From NCBI RefSeq assembly GCF_947172395.1, contig NC_069097.1, forward strand, positions 10,834,142 through 10,898,141: a stretch of 64,000 nucleotides of DNA, in the 5' to 3' direction. The stretch is from Bicyclus anynana (taxonomy: Eukaryota > Arthropoda > Insecta > Lepidoptera > Nymphalidae). Below are positions 53,431-63,542 of the stretch, one piece after another (the first letter of the stretch is position 1; each line of letters opens with the position of its first letter). Position numbers and translations under genes: made by a program. Below the pieces are notes generated by a model. The model was given only the letters and a program-made list of their open reading frames with translations, ran no database searches and was not told where the DNA came from.

Positions 53431-53530
53431 AGTTATTAGTGTCGCCGCACAAGGCAGGTATGTCTTAATCACAATGCGCCGCAACCTAAAGCTAAAAGTG
53501 ACGGCACTGGCCGTGTCCATGTACCTACAT
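53431..53530 (+). repeat. Anonymous tandem unit A (left part)
   Basis: AGTTATTAGTGTCGCCGCAC to GTCCATGTACC. Homologous to 60,563-60,650. Unit A is interrupted by the BEL element and resumes at 60,438. Confidence 0.55.
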
Positions 53531-53962
53531 TGGTGGTAATTTACGTTAACTTCGATCGATAGCTTCGTTGGAATACACCCGGAATGATAAGATACGGGAT
53601 AGGAAGGAACTCACGTGATCTTCGACCCGTTCTTTTGTCCAGGATGCGTCCACCATAAGACTTAAACAGCGGGTGCGTGGCAACACAAAACAAGCAAAAT
53701 TGATTCACAGTCTATTATTTATAAGAAGCACTCAACTTGTTAGTTTTTAATGATTTATCCACAAAACACACGCGTACACGGCTTTTTGTGATGGCGGTAA
53801 AATATTTCTCAGCGTGCGCACGACCAGCTCTCAACGAATTAGCGGGGCGACTCCAACCATTGTCGATCGCAGCAGGCGAACGTGCGTAACGTGAGATGGA
53901 AGATAGGGGAAAGGATAAAATGAAGCAGGACAGCTATCGTAGCTACACTTTAATTTCTACCA
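53531..53962 (-). repeat. 3' LTR of the intact BEL
   Basis: 432 bp, TGGTAGAAATTAAAG...ATTACCACCA in element orientation. I saw no difference from 60001-60432. Confidence 0.93.
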
Positions 53963-54186
53963 TTCCCCCGCCTGTGAGCTACTAAGCTCGCAATAAAAAA
54001 ATAAAGAAAATAGCGAAAGTACATAATACAAATAAACAAATTATACGTATAAGTACTTAGAGACACATATTTATGAGTTATAAATATTAATAGCGATAAA
54101 TAATATAGTTAATAATAAAATAATTCTGATAAATTAATAGATATTTAATACAATAAGACACTTACTTAAAATAACGTAAGACTAGT

Positions 54187-57100
54187 CTATTGCGCAGGCA
54201 AAGGACAAAGCTTCACCATAGGCCGAATGAAGAGTCCAGTTTTAGTCTTTACTTCAGCGACTCTAGTAATCCCATCCTTGCCAGGGAATATGCGTGTTAT
54301 AATGCCCAATGGCCATTGCAAGGGCGGAGCGTTATCTACGTTAATAAGGACCACAGTCCCTGCCTTAACCGAAAGAGACGTAGTATTCCATTTTTCGCGT
54401 GTTTGGAGGGTGTGTAAGTACTCAACCCTGAAGCGTTTCCAAAATGATTGAATTAGCGAATCTAAAAGCATAAATCTACTAAGTAACCGTTCCTTTTCAC
54501 CACTAAGATCGGGCGCAGGTAAATACTCTAAAGGCACTCTATATAAAAAGTGAGCTGGCGTTAGTGCAGAAGGCTCAGAAGGGTCCGTACTCGCAAGGTA
54601 AAGCGGCCTACTATTTAATATCGCTTCAATTTGTGTAACTACTGTAAGCATCTCTTCATACGTCAAAATCTGCTTACCTATCACTTTAAAAAGAAGGGAT
54701 TTTGCACTTTTTATGTTGCTTTCCCATATGCCCCCAAAATGGCTCCCAGTGGGAGGATTTAGTTTCCAGATTATGCGGCGTTTAGCGAGTTCAGTACTAA
54801 AATCCTTATAATACTCATCACTTTTTAATAGCGAAAATAATTCATCAAAATATCCTTTCGATGAAACGAAATTAGTCCCATTATCACTATATATAAATTT
54901 ACAATTTGCACCAGATCTAGAGATAAATCTCTTAAATAAATTTAAAAATGAAGCGGAACTAAGATCAGGTGCAAGTTCAAAGTGAACTGCTTTGGTAACC
55001 AGGCATATAAAGATACAAAGATAAGCTTTTTGCTTATGTATACCTCGGCCTCTACATAGAGTAATGTAGAGCGGACCTGTGAAGTCCACGCCTGTATAGG
55101 TATAAGCGTTAGCCTGCTCTATGCGACATGGCGGCAAATTAGCCATAAACGGGAATATTTGCTTAGGATTTAATCTATAGCATTTGATACATTTATGTAT
55201 GCGTTGTTTTATGGCGCGCCTCGCGGATAAAATCCAATATTTTTGTCTAGTTATAGAAAGTAAAATCTGAGGACCTGCATGTAAATTTTCACGGTGGTAG
55301 TAATCAATTAACAAATCGATTATATGACCTTTTCTAGGTAATAAAATCGGATGTTTATGACAATAATCTAAAGAGGAATAAGTTAAGCGACCACCTACGT
55401 GAAGAATATTATCGCGAATAAACGGATTTAATTTTTGAATAGCACGCGAACACGAAATTCCTTTTTTTAGTTTTTGAATATCCTCATAGAAATTTGTATT
55501 TTGAACAACTTCAATGACTTTTGTTTCTGCGACATTTAAATCTTCCGCGGTAATATGAATTCCTTTAGGTAATTTCTTGAGAAATTTCAATAAAAAGACA
55601 ACCGATCTCAGATACTTATGCCAAGAAGAAAACTTAGTACTTAACGTCAGTAAAGGATGTTCATCTACACTTCGCATGACAAGAGATATAGATTTCTGTT
55701 CTGGAAGCGCAGAGGCGTTAGGTGAGAATTTCTGAACGGGCCATTGATTAATAGGCGATGAAGCCCATGTTGGCCCATTGAACCAGAGTTCATGGGTTAA
55801 TAATTGCGAAGGCAATAGTCCACGAGATATACAATCTGCAGGATTCTCTATACCAGAAATATGATAGAGATCATCGGTACACAATAGTTCCTGAAACTGC
55901 GATATTCTATTAGCAATGTAAGTTTGAAATCTGTGAGGTGAGGACTTTAACCAACACAGAGCGACAGTAGAGTCTGAAAATACAAAAATATTGTCTACAG
56001 GTTGTCGCGATATTAAAGTATCATATACGTTGCGAACTAATTTTGCAAGTAATACAAGAGCGTTTAACTCTAGTCTAGCCAGCGTAACTAAACTAGAGGG
56101 AGAAGACACACGTGATTTAGAGCAAACTAATGAAATGATAGGTTTATTATCTCCATTTGTCACGTGTGTATAAATTACACAACCATACGCCTTTTCACTG
56201 GCGTCGGCGAATGCGAGTAAAGATAAATTAGAGTTATTTTCTACACCAAGGTGTCGCGGAATTTTAAGCTTTGATAAAAGAGGCAGCTCATCTATAAATT
56301 GTAACCAAGCCTCTATAATATGAGAAGGGAGCGTTTCATCCCATGACAACTTTAAAATCCATAATTCCTTAATTATCAATTTGGCGTATAAAATCACAGG
56401 CCCAACGAGTCCTAAGACATCGTAGAGTTGAGCAGTTGCGGAGAGAATAGAGCGTTTCGTCCATTTGAGCGAGGGGGGAGATACAAAAAAACTTAAACTA
56501 TCATGAACGGGAAACCAATGTAATCCTAAAATCTTAAAGGTGTGTTCGTCGTCAAACGATATTCCTTCAGACTGTCGGTGCGTTTGAGGTATGTTACGTA
56601 ATAATTCAGGAGAGTTACTAGTCCATTTAATTAAATCGAACCCTCCGGACTTAAACATTTGGATCAACTGCTCAGCCTTCTCTACTGCTTCTGAAGGATC
56701 AGAGGCAGAGGAAGCGAGGTCGTCCATATAAACATCTCTTTCGATTATCGCTGCGGCCGCGGGCCATCTATCCTTCTCTCTTTTAGCCAATTCGCGTAAC
56801 GTGCGAAGCGCTAAAAAAGGAGACGAACGCAATCCGAAAGTAACGCGATTAAACTCGTAGATTTCTAGTGGTTCATTATTAGAAAATCTAAATAAAATTC
56901 GCTGAAATTTACGATGAGCGGGGAGAACTTCAATACATAAATACATTTGTTTCACATCTGCGAAAAAAGCGATTTTAAAGAGGCGAACGTTTATTAAAAT
57001 ATTAAATATTTCAGCTTGCAAGTTGCAGCCTGTATGAAGTAAATCATTTAAAGATATATTAACATCAGTTTTCATAGAAGCGTCTAGAACAATTCTAAGT

Positions 57101-59523
57101 TTGGTAGTCGCTTTGTCGTCCCGTATAACAGGCCTATGAGGCAAGTAAAAACCAGGCATAATGCTTTCTTGAGGAGAAATCTTAGAAAGAATACCCTTAT
57201 CTAAATAATCTTGAATAACTTCGTTATATTTTATTCTTAAATCAGGTGAGTTATTAAACTTCTTCTCAAGGTTGAGAAACCTTCTCTTAGCGGGTATATA
57301 AGAGTTACCCAAGCGAACCGGGTCTTCCTTAAAGGGAAGAGATACAATAAAACTGCCATCAGTTTTACGAGTAGTCGTTGTGACATATATTTTTTCACAT
57401 TCCTGCTCTTCGGGACTCAAAAATTTCTGATGAGGAGCTTCTTCTACCTTCCAGAACCTCTCTAAGAGATTATCTAGAGGTTCACGACTGAAAGCGCAAA
57501 AGGCAGAAGTAGATATAAGCCCAGAAGCGATCGGCGCGTCGCCCATGATGACGTAACCGAGCGAGGTTTCTATAGCAGACGGTGAGCTATTCTCAGCGGT
57601 AATTTTATTAAAAAGCAAAATATCGCAATATAATTTAACACCAATTAATAAATCAACACAACCTGGTTCTGAAAAACTGTCATCGGCTAATGGAATGTTT
57701 TTTATCAAGCTTTCTAGTGCGGACAAGTTTACTTTAGCATCAGGCAATTGAGAAGTAATACCTTCTACCACCAGAGGGCGTATATCGTATACTTTGGTGT
57801 CATCGAAGCGTGAGGTGAATTTCAAATTAGAAATCCCAAGTATTTTTTGAGAAGTCCCACCTATGCCCTGTACTTCTGTAAAGCGATTTTGTGAATATAC
57901 AGGAAGCGATAATTTTTTACAAGAAGCTATAGTAATATAATCACTCTGCGAGCCAGGGTCTACTAGACATCGCAGAAAGTGAGTGCGGCCATAGTTATCA
58001 ATAACTTTTATTTTAGCGGTACCTAACAATGTAGTTGCGTTGCGTTCATGAAAATCACGAGAAATTGTACATAGCGATGTGTGTCCATTAGCGGACGAGT
58101 CATTATTCGACTCATTTTTAGCTTTTTGTGTAGCTACATCAGCGGGTATATTAGCGTAAGAATTAAAATTATTATGAGAGTTAGCGGTTTTATTAGCGGG
58201 TAGCGATATAGAATGAGAGTGCGTTGCGTTTTGTGCCGTGTTTATATTAACCAGATCACTATAATTAAATTTATTTGCGTGAGAAAAACATAACAGAGAC
58301 GAATGTCTCTGGTTACAATGAGCGCAATTGTGAGTCGATAAGCAAGAGGCGGTTTTATGAAGAGTGCTTAAGCAGTTAGTACAATAAGAATTATTTTTTA
58401 CTACTTGAAATCGTTTTTGCGGCGTTAATTTCATGAAATTCGGACATTTATATAAGTGATTATGCTTTTCATTTTTACATAAAATACATTTAGAGTCTTT
58501 AGAGTTTTGAATAGACTCCGTATTCACAAAAGATTTAGTAAATTTTGCGATAGGCGATTTTTTATTATGAGGTTTAGTTGAAACGTGCGAATCAGATGGT
58601 TTACTATTACATCCTCTAGAAAGAACCTTACTTTGTTCTTTGACAAATTCTACTAATTGTCCGTAAGAAGGAATTTTTTCTTTGCGATAAGTTATTTCAA
58701 AAAGTTTCACCGTTTCGGAATCAAGCTTCAGAAGTGCGAGATGCAATAGGAAAAAATCTGTTAAATTATCCAATTTTAATTGTTTAAGAGCGTCGACGGA
58801 GGAGTTGAAAGAATTTAAAAATAGTTCGAGACCAGAAGCGGTATTATTATTTAATGATTTAAAATTCAAAAGTTGATTTACATATGTACCAGCCAATGAA
58901 CGAGGATCGTCATACTTGTCTATCAAATTTTTCCATATAATAGAATAATTTTCACCCGATACTGGCAACCCTGCGCACACGGATGCCGCAGAACCTTTCA
59001 ATTTTCCAACTAAATAACACACTTTTTCACTGTCAGAAAGCGTTGGGTTATTATGTATTAAATTCTTGAATTGTTCATAGAATAGCTGCCAGTGAGACGA
59101 ATCTCCCGAAAAGTCGGGTAATTCAATAGCAGGGAGACTGGATTTCATTGTGGGAAATTTAGAAAGACAAGGTTTTGTAGAATCATTTTTACTATGATAA
59201 TAGGGTTCCAAAGATTTTTTAATAAAACAAAACATTTCCTCAAATGCGTTCCAACTTTGATAACTGATAACAGCGTTTGGATTTACTTTCATTTGCGCCA
59301 TAGTATACTGATCCAAATTTAATTCAAACTCCTTACGCAAAACGTCTATATTGGCTGCCTGTACCAATAACGAAGGTAGTTTGCTACTGTCATCGCTAAC
59401 TAGTAAGGTCAAGTCGTAAATACCTTGTAAGCGGCTAAACATCATTTCTTTCTTCGCTTCTAACAGCTTGAGATGGCATTCATCTGCGCTGTAGCTTGCG
59501 GGCAAGACTTCTTTTTTACTCAT
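54187..59523 (-). CDS. BEL/Pao Gag-Pol polyprotein, complete
   Basis: 1778 codons from ATG 59523, no internal stop. Order: Gag (DUF1759-type, ~130-300; LPDFSGDSSHWQLF), zinc knuckles (347-412; CILC, CTNC, CAHC), aspartyl protease (DUF1758-type; D522 in LVDPGSQSDYIT), RT (TTKLRIVLDAS 806-816, FADVKQMY with D856, VYMDDLA 931-937), connection, RNase H (FADASEKAYG ~1104-1113, RLELNAL with E1152, FSDSTVALCW with D1184, NPADCISRG with D1230), integrase zinc finger (H1410, H1415, C1445, C1448), DDE core (YTGVDFTGP with D1480, YSDNGTNF with D1547, GIWESNIKSAK with E1601) and the BEL C-terminal domain (DUF5641-type, ~1685-1778). BEL elements lack a separate gag ORF, as here. There is no envelope-like ORF. 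It makes cytoplasmic virus-like particles and integrates cDNA in the nucleus. Confidence 0.95.
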   Translation of the reverse strand: MSKKEVLPASYSADECHLKLLEAKKEMMFSRLQGIYDLTLLVSDDSSKLPSLLVQAANIDVLRKEFELNLDQYTMAQMKVNPNAVISYQSWNAFEEMFCFIKKSLEPYYHSKNDSTKPCLSKFPTMKSSLPAIELPDFSGDSSHWQLFYEQFKNLIHNNPTLSDSEKVCYLVGKLKGSAASVCAGLPVSGENYSIIWKNLIDKYDDPRSLAGTYVNQLLNFKSLNNNTASGLELFLNSFNSSVDALKQLKLDNLTDFFLLHLALLKLDSETVKLFEITYRKEKIPSYGQLVEFVKEQSKVLSRGCNSKPSDSHVSTKPHNKKSPIAKFTKSFVNTESIQNSKDSKCILCKNEKHNHLYKCPNFMKLTPQKRFQVVKNNSYCTNCLSTLHKTASCLSTHNCAHCNQRHSSLLCFSHANKFNYSDLVNINTAQNATHSHSISLPANKTANSHNNFNSYANIPADVATQKAKNESNNDSSANGHTSLCTISRDFHERNATTLLGTAKIKVIDNYGRTHFLRCLVDPGSQSDYITIASCKKLSLPVYSQNRFTEVQGIGGTSQKILGISNLKFTSRFDDTKVYDIRPLVVEGITSQLPDAKVNLSALESLIKNIPLADDSFSEPGCVDLLIGVKLYCDILLFNKITAENSSPSAIETSLGYVIMGDAPIASGLISTSAFCAFSREPLDNLLERFWKVEEAPHQKFLSPEEQECEKIYVTTTTRKTDGSFIVSLPFKEDPVRLGNSYIPAKRRFLNLEKKFNNSPDLRIKYNEVIQDYLDKGILSKISPQESIMPGFYLPHRPVIRDDKATTKLRIVLDASMKTDVNISLNDLLHTGCNLQAEIFNILINVRLFKIAFFADVKQMYLCIEVLPAHRKFQRILFRFSNNEPLEIYEFNRVTFGLRSSPFLALRTLRELAKREKDRWPAAAAIIERDVYMDDLASSASDPSEAVEKAEQLIQMFKSGGFDLIKWTSNSPELLRNIPQTHRQSEGISFDDEHTFKILGLHWFPVHDSLSFFVSPPSLKWTKRSILSATAQLYDVLGLVGPVILYAKLIIKELWILKLSWDETLPSHIIEAWLQFIDELPLLSKLKIPRHLGVENNSNLSLLAFADASEKAYGCVIYTHVTNGDNKPIISLVCSKSRVSSPSSLVTLARLELNALVLLAKLVRNVYDTLISRQPVDNIFVFSDSTVALCWLKSSPHRFQTYIANRISQFQELLCTDDLYHISGIENPADCISRGLLPSQLLTHELWFNGPTWASSPINQWPVQKFSPNASALPEQKSISLVMRSVDEHPLLTLSTKFSSWHKYLRSVVFLLKFLKKLPKGIHITAEDLNVAETKVIEVVQNTNFYEDIQKLKKGISCSRAIQKLNPFIRDNILHVGGRLTYSSLDYCHKHPILLPRKGHIIDLLIDYYHRENLHAGPQILLSITRQKYWILSARRAIKQRIHKCIKCYRLNPKQIFPFMANLPPCRIEQANAYTYTGVDFTGPLYITLCRGRGIHKQKAYLCIFICLVTKAVHFELAPDLSSASFLNLFKRFISRSGANCKFIYSDNGTNFVSSKGYFDELFSLLKSDEYYKDFSTELAKRRIIWKLNPPTGSHFGGIWESNIKSAKSLLFKVIGKQILTYEEMLTVVTQIEAILNSRPLYLASTDPSEPSALTPAHFLYRVPLEYLPAPDLSGEKERLLSRFMLLDSLIQSFWKRFRVEYLHTLQTREKWNTTSLSVKAGTVVLINVDNAPPLQWPLGIITRIFPGKDGITRVAEVKTKTGLFIRPMVKLCPLPAQ

Positions 59524-59965
59524 GATGAAATATTAATTTGTAAATTAATTAAATAAAAGAAAGTAAATACTTCTTCTTTAAATAAGTGTTAAAAAATATT
59601 AACAAATAGCGTTATACTAAGATGTCAACAAAAAGTTACTTGAAATCTATTATAAGTATCAAAAGATTTATGCTATAAAATGGAATACTTCGTTTCTCGT
59701 AACGAATGAATGAATGAATTCGGAATATGTACCGTTATGTACCTACCTACTAGTTATGACGCGGCGTAATAGTTTAGCGTAATTAGCGTATCGATTTTAT
59801 TTATATAGCGGAACTAACCGAAGAAAACATCTTATTCTTCGATTATAATAAATATATATATGTGCGGAATAGTATATTATAACAATAATATAAAAATATA
59901 ATACGAAATAAGAAATAGCGAACTTAGTACGTCACAACGGAGGTAGGTTAGACAACGAAATTATA

Positions 59966-59990
59966 GTACAAATCCGCTCGAATAGGACCA
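59966..59990 (-). promoter_or_regulatory. Primer binding site, tRNA-Tyr-like
   Basis: TGGTCCTATTCGAGCGGAT starts 10 nt after the 5' LTR on the minus strand. Compared with the expected tRNA-Tyr complement (TGGTCCTTCGAGCCGGAT, from memory) it has a 2-base insertion and a 1-base deletion. Confidence 0.45.
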
Positions 59991-60000
59991 AAAAATGTTA

Positions 60001-60432
60001 TGGTGGTAATTTACGTTAACTTCGATCGATAGCTTCGTTGGAATACACCCGGAATGATAAGATACGGGATAGGAAGGAACTCACGTGATCTTCGACCCGT
60101 TCTTTTGTCCAGGATGCGTCCACCATAAGACTTAAACAGCGGGTGCGTGGCAACACAAAACAAGCAAAATTGATTCACAGTCTATTATTTATAAGAAGCA
60201 CTCAACTTGTTAGTTTTTAATGATTTATCCACAAAACACACGCGTACACGGCTTTTTGTGATGGCGGTAAAATATTTCTCAGCGTGCGCACGACCAGCTC
60301 TCAACGAATTAGCGGGGCGACTCCAACCATTGTCGATCGCAGCAGGCGAACGTGCGTAACGTGAGATGGAAGATAGGGGAAAGGATAAAATGAAGCAGGA
60401 CAGCTATCGTAGCTACACTTTAATTTCTACCA
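60001..60432 (-). repeat. 5' LTR of the intact BEL
   Basis: 432 bp, serving as promoter and start of the element transcript. Identical to 53531-53962 as read. Confidence 0.93.
60186..60193 (-). promoter_or_regulatory. TATA box in the BEL 5' LTR
   Basis: TATAAATA on the minus strand inside the LTR, ~240 nt from its start. It is a plausible core promoter for the gag-pol transcript. Confidence 0.5.
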
Positions 60433-60437
60433 TACAT

Positions 60438-60790
60438 TTTACATGAAAACTACAAATAAGAGGTCGGTAGCAGCGTTTTACAACTGTGACGTGGTTCCCG
60501 AGGACACTTTATTATCTTCTAAATATTTCAGATTATCTAATTTCATTATGTAGACCGTTCTGAGTTATTAGTCTCCGCACACGGTAAGCACGCTACAATC
60601 ACAAATGCCACAACCTAAATTTAGGCCGTAAAATGTGTGAAATGTACAAAGAGGTCGGTGGCAGCGTTAACTATATACAATAACAATAACTTTGGCGTGG
60701 CTCCCGTGAACATTTAATTATCTTCAAAATCTTTTAATAAATCGTCCAATTTGAACATAATGCCTATTTTCGTTGGAAAGTGCAAACCAA
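60438..60790 (+). repeat. Anonymous tandem repeat, rest of unit A and unit B
   Basis: AGAGGTCGGTAGCAGCGTT at 60,460 and AGAGGTCGGTGGCAGCGTT at 60,650; GACGTGGTTCCCG and GGCGTGGCTCCCG; ATTATCTTC in both. The unit is ~200 bp when the BEL is discounted. The function and family are unknown. Confidence 0.6.
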
Positions 60791-60976
60791 ACGGTGAAAC
60801 TTTGCCAGTTTAGTAGACACGCCGCATTTGCGCCGTGAATTTACTGCTTGAATTCGTGCCGCGAGTGTAGAGCGCGCTTAACTTTTGCCACATAATTATT
60901 TATGCAGTACAATTTTCTCAACACTGTTAAATCTGGAGTGCTAGCCGTTATAATAGTAGAAGAAAGAAGTAGAAGA
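60791..60976. other. Spacer
   Basis: No gene. CACGCCGCATTTGCGCCGTG resembles the GC-rich block near 53,090. Confidence 0.35.
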
Positions 60977-61155
60977 AGAAGTGGAATGCCCTTCCGGCGT
61001 CTGTGTTTCCTGACACGTATAATTTGTGCACCTTCAAGGCAAGAGTGAATAGGCATCTTCTAGGCAAGCGCGCTTCATCTTAGACCTCATTATTGCTTTC
61101 CATCAGGCTTGATTGTGGCCACGCGTAAGCCTATACTACATAAAAAAAAAAGAAA
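60977..61155 (+). pseudogene. Jockey-like LINE C-terminus and 3' UTR
   Basis: GTGGAATGCCCTTCCGGCGT, AGAGTGAATAGGCATCTTCT, CAAGCGCGCTTCATCTTAGA, CCATCAGGCTTGATTGTGG, then A-rich. It covers only the last ~35 codons and 3' UTR; compare 23051-23495. Confidence 0.7.
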
Positions 61156-61339
61156 AATAGCGCCTAATTAGCTAGTGCTAGCTAACACCTCACGCACCTC
61201 CCTTTTCACTCGAGTAGCGAGATCCACAGCTGATCTCCGAGACGTCATAAAAATTACATCCGAATATAACTAATTTTTAATCTATTGATTGATAGCCCAG
61301 TGGCTACGGCTACGCTTTCAAAATGGTGATAAATAAAAT
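61156..61339. other. Spacer with SINE2 head trace
   Basis: GATTGATAGCCCAGTGGCTA at 61,287 is an isolated piece of a SINE2 head. Confidence 0.4.
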
Positions 61340-61630
61340 TAGCTCAGTTAGTTAGCTCAGTGGATATGACCTCTGCCTCCGATTCTGGAGGGCGTAGGTT
61401 CTAATTCGGTCCGAGGCATGCGCCTCAAACTTTTCATGTGCATTTTAAGAAATAAATATCACGTGTCTCAAGAGATGAAGGAAAACCATCGTGAGGAAAC
61501 CTGCATACCTGAGAATTTTCGTGTGTAAAGTCTGCCAATTGGCCCAGCGTGGTGGGCCAGCGTGGATGCCTAGCCCCTCTCATTTTGAGAGGAGACTCGT
61601 GCTTAGCAGTGAGCCGATTATGGATTGTTA
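61340..61630 (+). mobile_element. SINE2, diverged
   Basis: Head TTAGCTCAGTGGATATGACC, GGTTCTAATTCGGTCC, body with small deletions, 3' ATTATGGATTGTTAATC. Confidence 0.7.
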
Positions 61631-62470
61631 ATCATAATAGCTAATTTCACATGCTCCTAACGTACTTCCTAAGTCATAATCCAAACTTCACAGTTGCCTG
61701 AGGGACTTACTATCAATGCTAGGAACTGATAAACTGTCAGCTCTCAAAATGAGGAAGGTCAGTTCTCGTTCTTAAATTGATAAGGAAACTTATATTGAGA
61801 GGTATAAATGTCACGCTCTTGAAAAAAAAGGGCTTACTTAAAAGGTCAAAGATTCAATTTATGATTGAGAAGAACATTTTCATAATGAGACGATCAGACG
61901 GCATTAGAAATTATTTTTTGACATAAAATTAAGCGCTGAGTTTTTATTGATATAGAAGATGGTCCAAAATTGTATGGAGCCCAGGATCAGTCATTGTACC
62001 CTGGCGGAAATAAAAGAAAATATTTTTTTATACTATTTTGTGATTCTTCATTGATTTTTTGATTCATTCTCTTCCAAGAAATGCAACACTAATATGGGTA
62101 ATAATGGCGTATTGATAACGATTTCAATGCAGTAGTCGATTTGACGTTTGCTGCCAAATGTCATGTCATAGTTGCTATTCGGGCGCCATCTTGATTTAAC
62201 TCAAAAACTTGGGTTTTAATTTTATTTATTTCTTTTCATGTAGTTAGATTTATTCTCTTATTTAGATTAATTCACTTATTAAATTCTTATATTTTTTAAA
62301 TTCTAATGATACGGGGTACAAGAGTGGACCTGAAATGGACCATCTCCTTTAATTTTGCCCTCTCTGTTGTAACCGTGAGGACCCATGTGTGATTTTCTTA
62401 CTCAATGTAACAGTTCGTCAATAAAAAGTACCGTTTTTTTTATATTTGCCATAATATATTTTAAATATAA
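61631..62470. other. Intergenic, nothing recognised
   Basis: No ORF of note and no recognised repeat. Confidence 0.45.
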
Positions 62471-62609
62471 CCAGTATTCCCGTTTCCCTCTAACTAGTCG
62501 AGAAATACTGTATTAGGAGTGGGAAAGACAATAAGCCAACGGGGCGGGTATCGAACCACCACCCCTCGGTGATGAGTCCAACCGATTTATCTTTAGCTAT
62601 TGAGGCTCT
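62471..62609 (-). mobile_element. SINE3 copy
   Basis: Minus strand: AATAGCTAAAGATAAATCGG head, GGTTCGATACCCGCCCCGTT, then TTGTCTTTCCCACTCC and the GGGAATACT tail. Homologous to 21943-22085. Confidence 0.7.
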
Positions 62610-62825
62610 CAATAAAACAGAGTAGAAAATAATATCTATTAGGCAGATATATTCATAAATTTAATTAATGCCTAGGTGGCGAGCACTGTTTTAGTTTAAA
62701 GTTGTTTATTTATTAAGCTAAAATTAGAACCTAGATAAAATAAATGCAATTATTATAAAAATTGTATGTAAAGCATTACTAAACTAGGTATCTATCAATC
62801 TATCGCCAAACAATTTAGAAAATTG
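62610..62825. other. Spacer
   Basis: AT-rich, nothing recognised. Confidence 0.4.
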
Positions 62826-62833
62826 TCATAGTG

Positions 62834-63534
62834 CATAGGCTCTCAACCTTGTTTTGCCTACTGTCCTTTGAGAGTATATTTCTTTACACAAAACCCCTAA
62901 TTTCATATGCTTATTTAAAAATTATAAATGTTCATAGCATCTAACCTACTAACATTATAACGCGACAGTGTGTATGGATGTTTATAATTCTTTGACGCAT
63001 TTGATTTGGCTGAAATTTGGAATGATAGAAATCATACAAGTACATAATAAAATGTTTTGGAAATCTTCTTTTGATAATTATATTATTTTAGTATTCCCTA
63101 CTTTTTTTTTCGCTGGTAAATGCATTTACTCATCCCTGCCAAAGGTGTCACGGAAAGCACCCTCTGGAGGATATGTGGGACTCGCCGGGCTGAGGACCAG
63201 AATAACCACTAAAAGCCAGCGCAGCCCACTGCGTCTTAAATGAAGCAACATCAGATCGAATAAGACATTCCACACTGTCGCTTCAACGTTATACTTATGA
63301 TCTAAAGAAAAGCAACTGAGAGAAGAAAACCAACCAAATCATAAGAAAAATATCGTAACCAAGAAAGAAGAGAAAATGTACTTCATAGGTTAACTAGGTA
63401 GACGAATCTCCTTGCCACCCGTAATATACCTACTTCCTGTGTCACCTTAATTCCTTTAATTTTCTGTGTTCTTGGCTTGCTCCTGAAAATTTCGGACCAC
63501 AAGAGGGCAATATCATACACGTTGAGAACCTATG
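62834..63534. mobile_element. hAT-like non-autonomous DNA transposon
   Basis: Termini CATAGGCTCTCAAC and complement of GTTGAGAACCTATG, i.e. 13/14 matching inverted repeats of the hAT CA...TTCTCAAC type. Flanking 8-mers TCATAGTG (62826-62833) and TCCTAGTG (63535-63542) match at 7 of 8, the hAT TSD length. The 91-codon frame inside has no transposase motif. An HLE 5' fragment is nested at 62,945. Confidence 0.65.
62945..63030 (+). mobile_element. Helitron-like 5' fragment inside the hAT-like element
   Basis: CCTACTAACATTATAACGCG, GTATGGATGTTTATAATTC, TTGGCTGAAATTTGGAATGA. The 3' end is not found. Confidence 0.5.
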
Positions 63535-63542
63535 TCCTAGTG

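Larger units (their letters stand above)
53531..60432 (-). mobile_element. Intact BEL/Pao LTR retrotransposon
   Basis: 6902 bp, with TSD TACAT at 53526-53530 and 60433-60437. Two 432-bp LTRs read as identical. One uninterrupted gag-pol ORF, a PBS-like site and a polypurine tract (AGGCGGGGGA, next to the 3' LTR at 53,963) are all present. Nothing visible is missing for autonomous retrotransposition, so this is a young and possibly active copy. Confidence 0.95.

Noticed and set aside
54190..54451. Plus-strand frames opposite the BEL pol gene
   Set aside because: Antisense shadows of a strongly coding minus-strand ORF, with no motif of their own.
54187..59523. Endogenous retrovirus with envelope
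   Set aside because: The ORF ends with the BEL C-terminal domain, only ~220 bp lie between the stop and the 3' LTR, and no envelope-like ORF is present.
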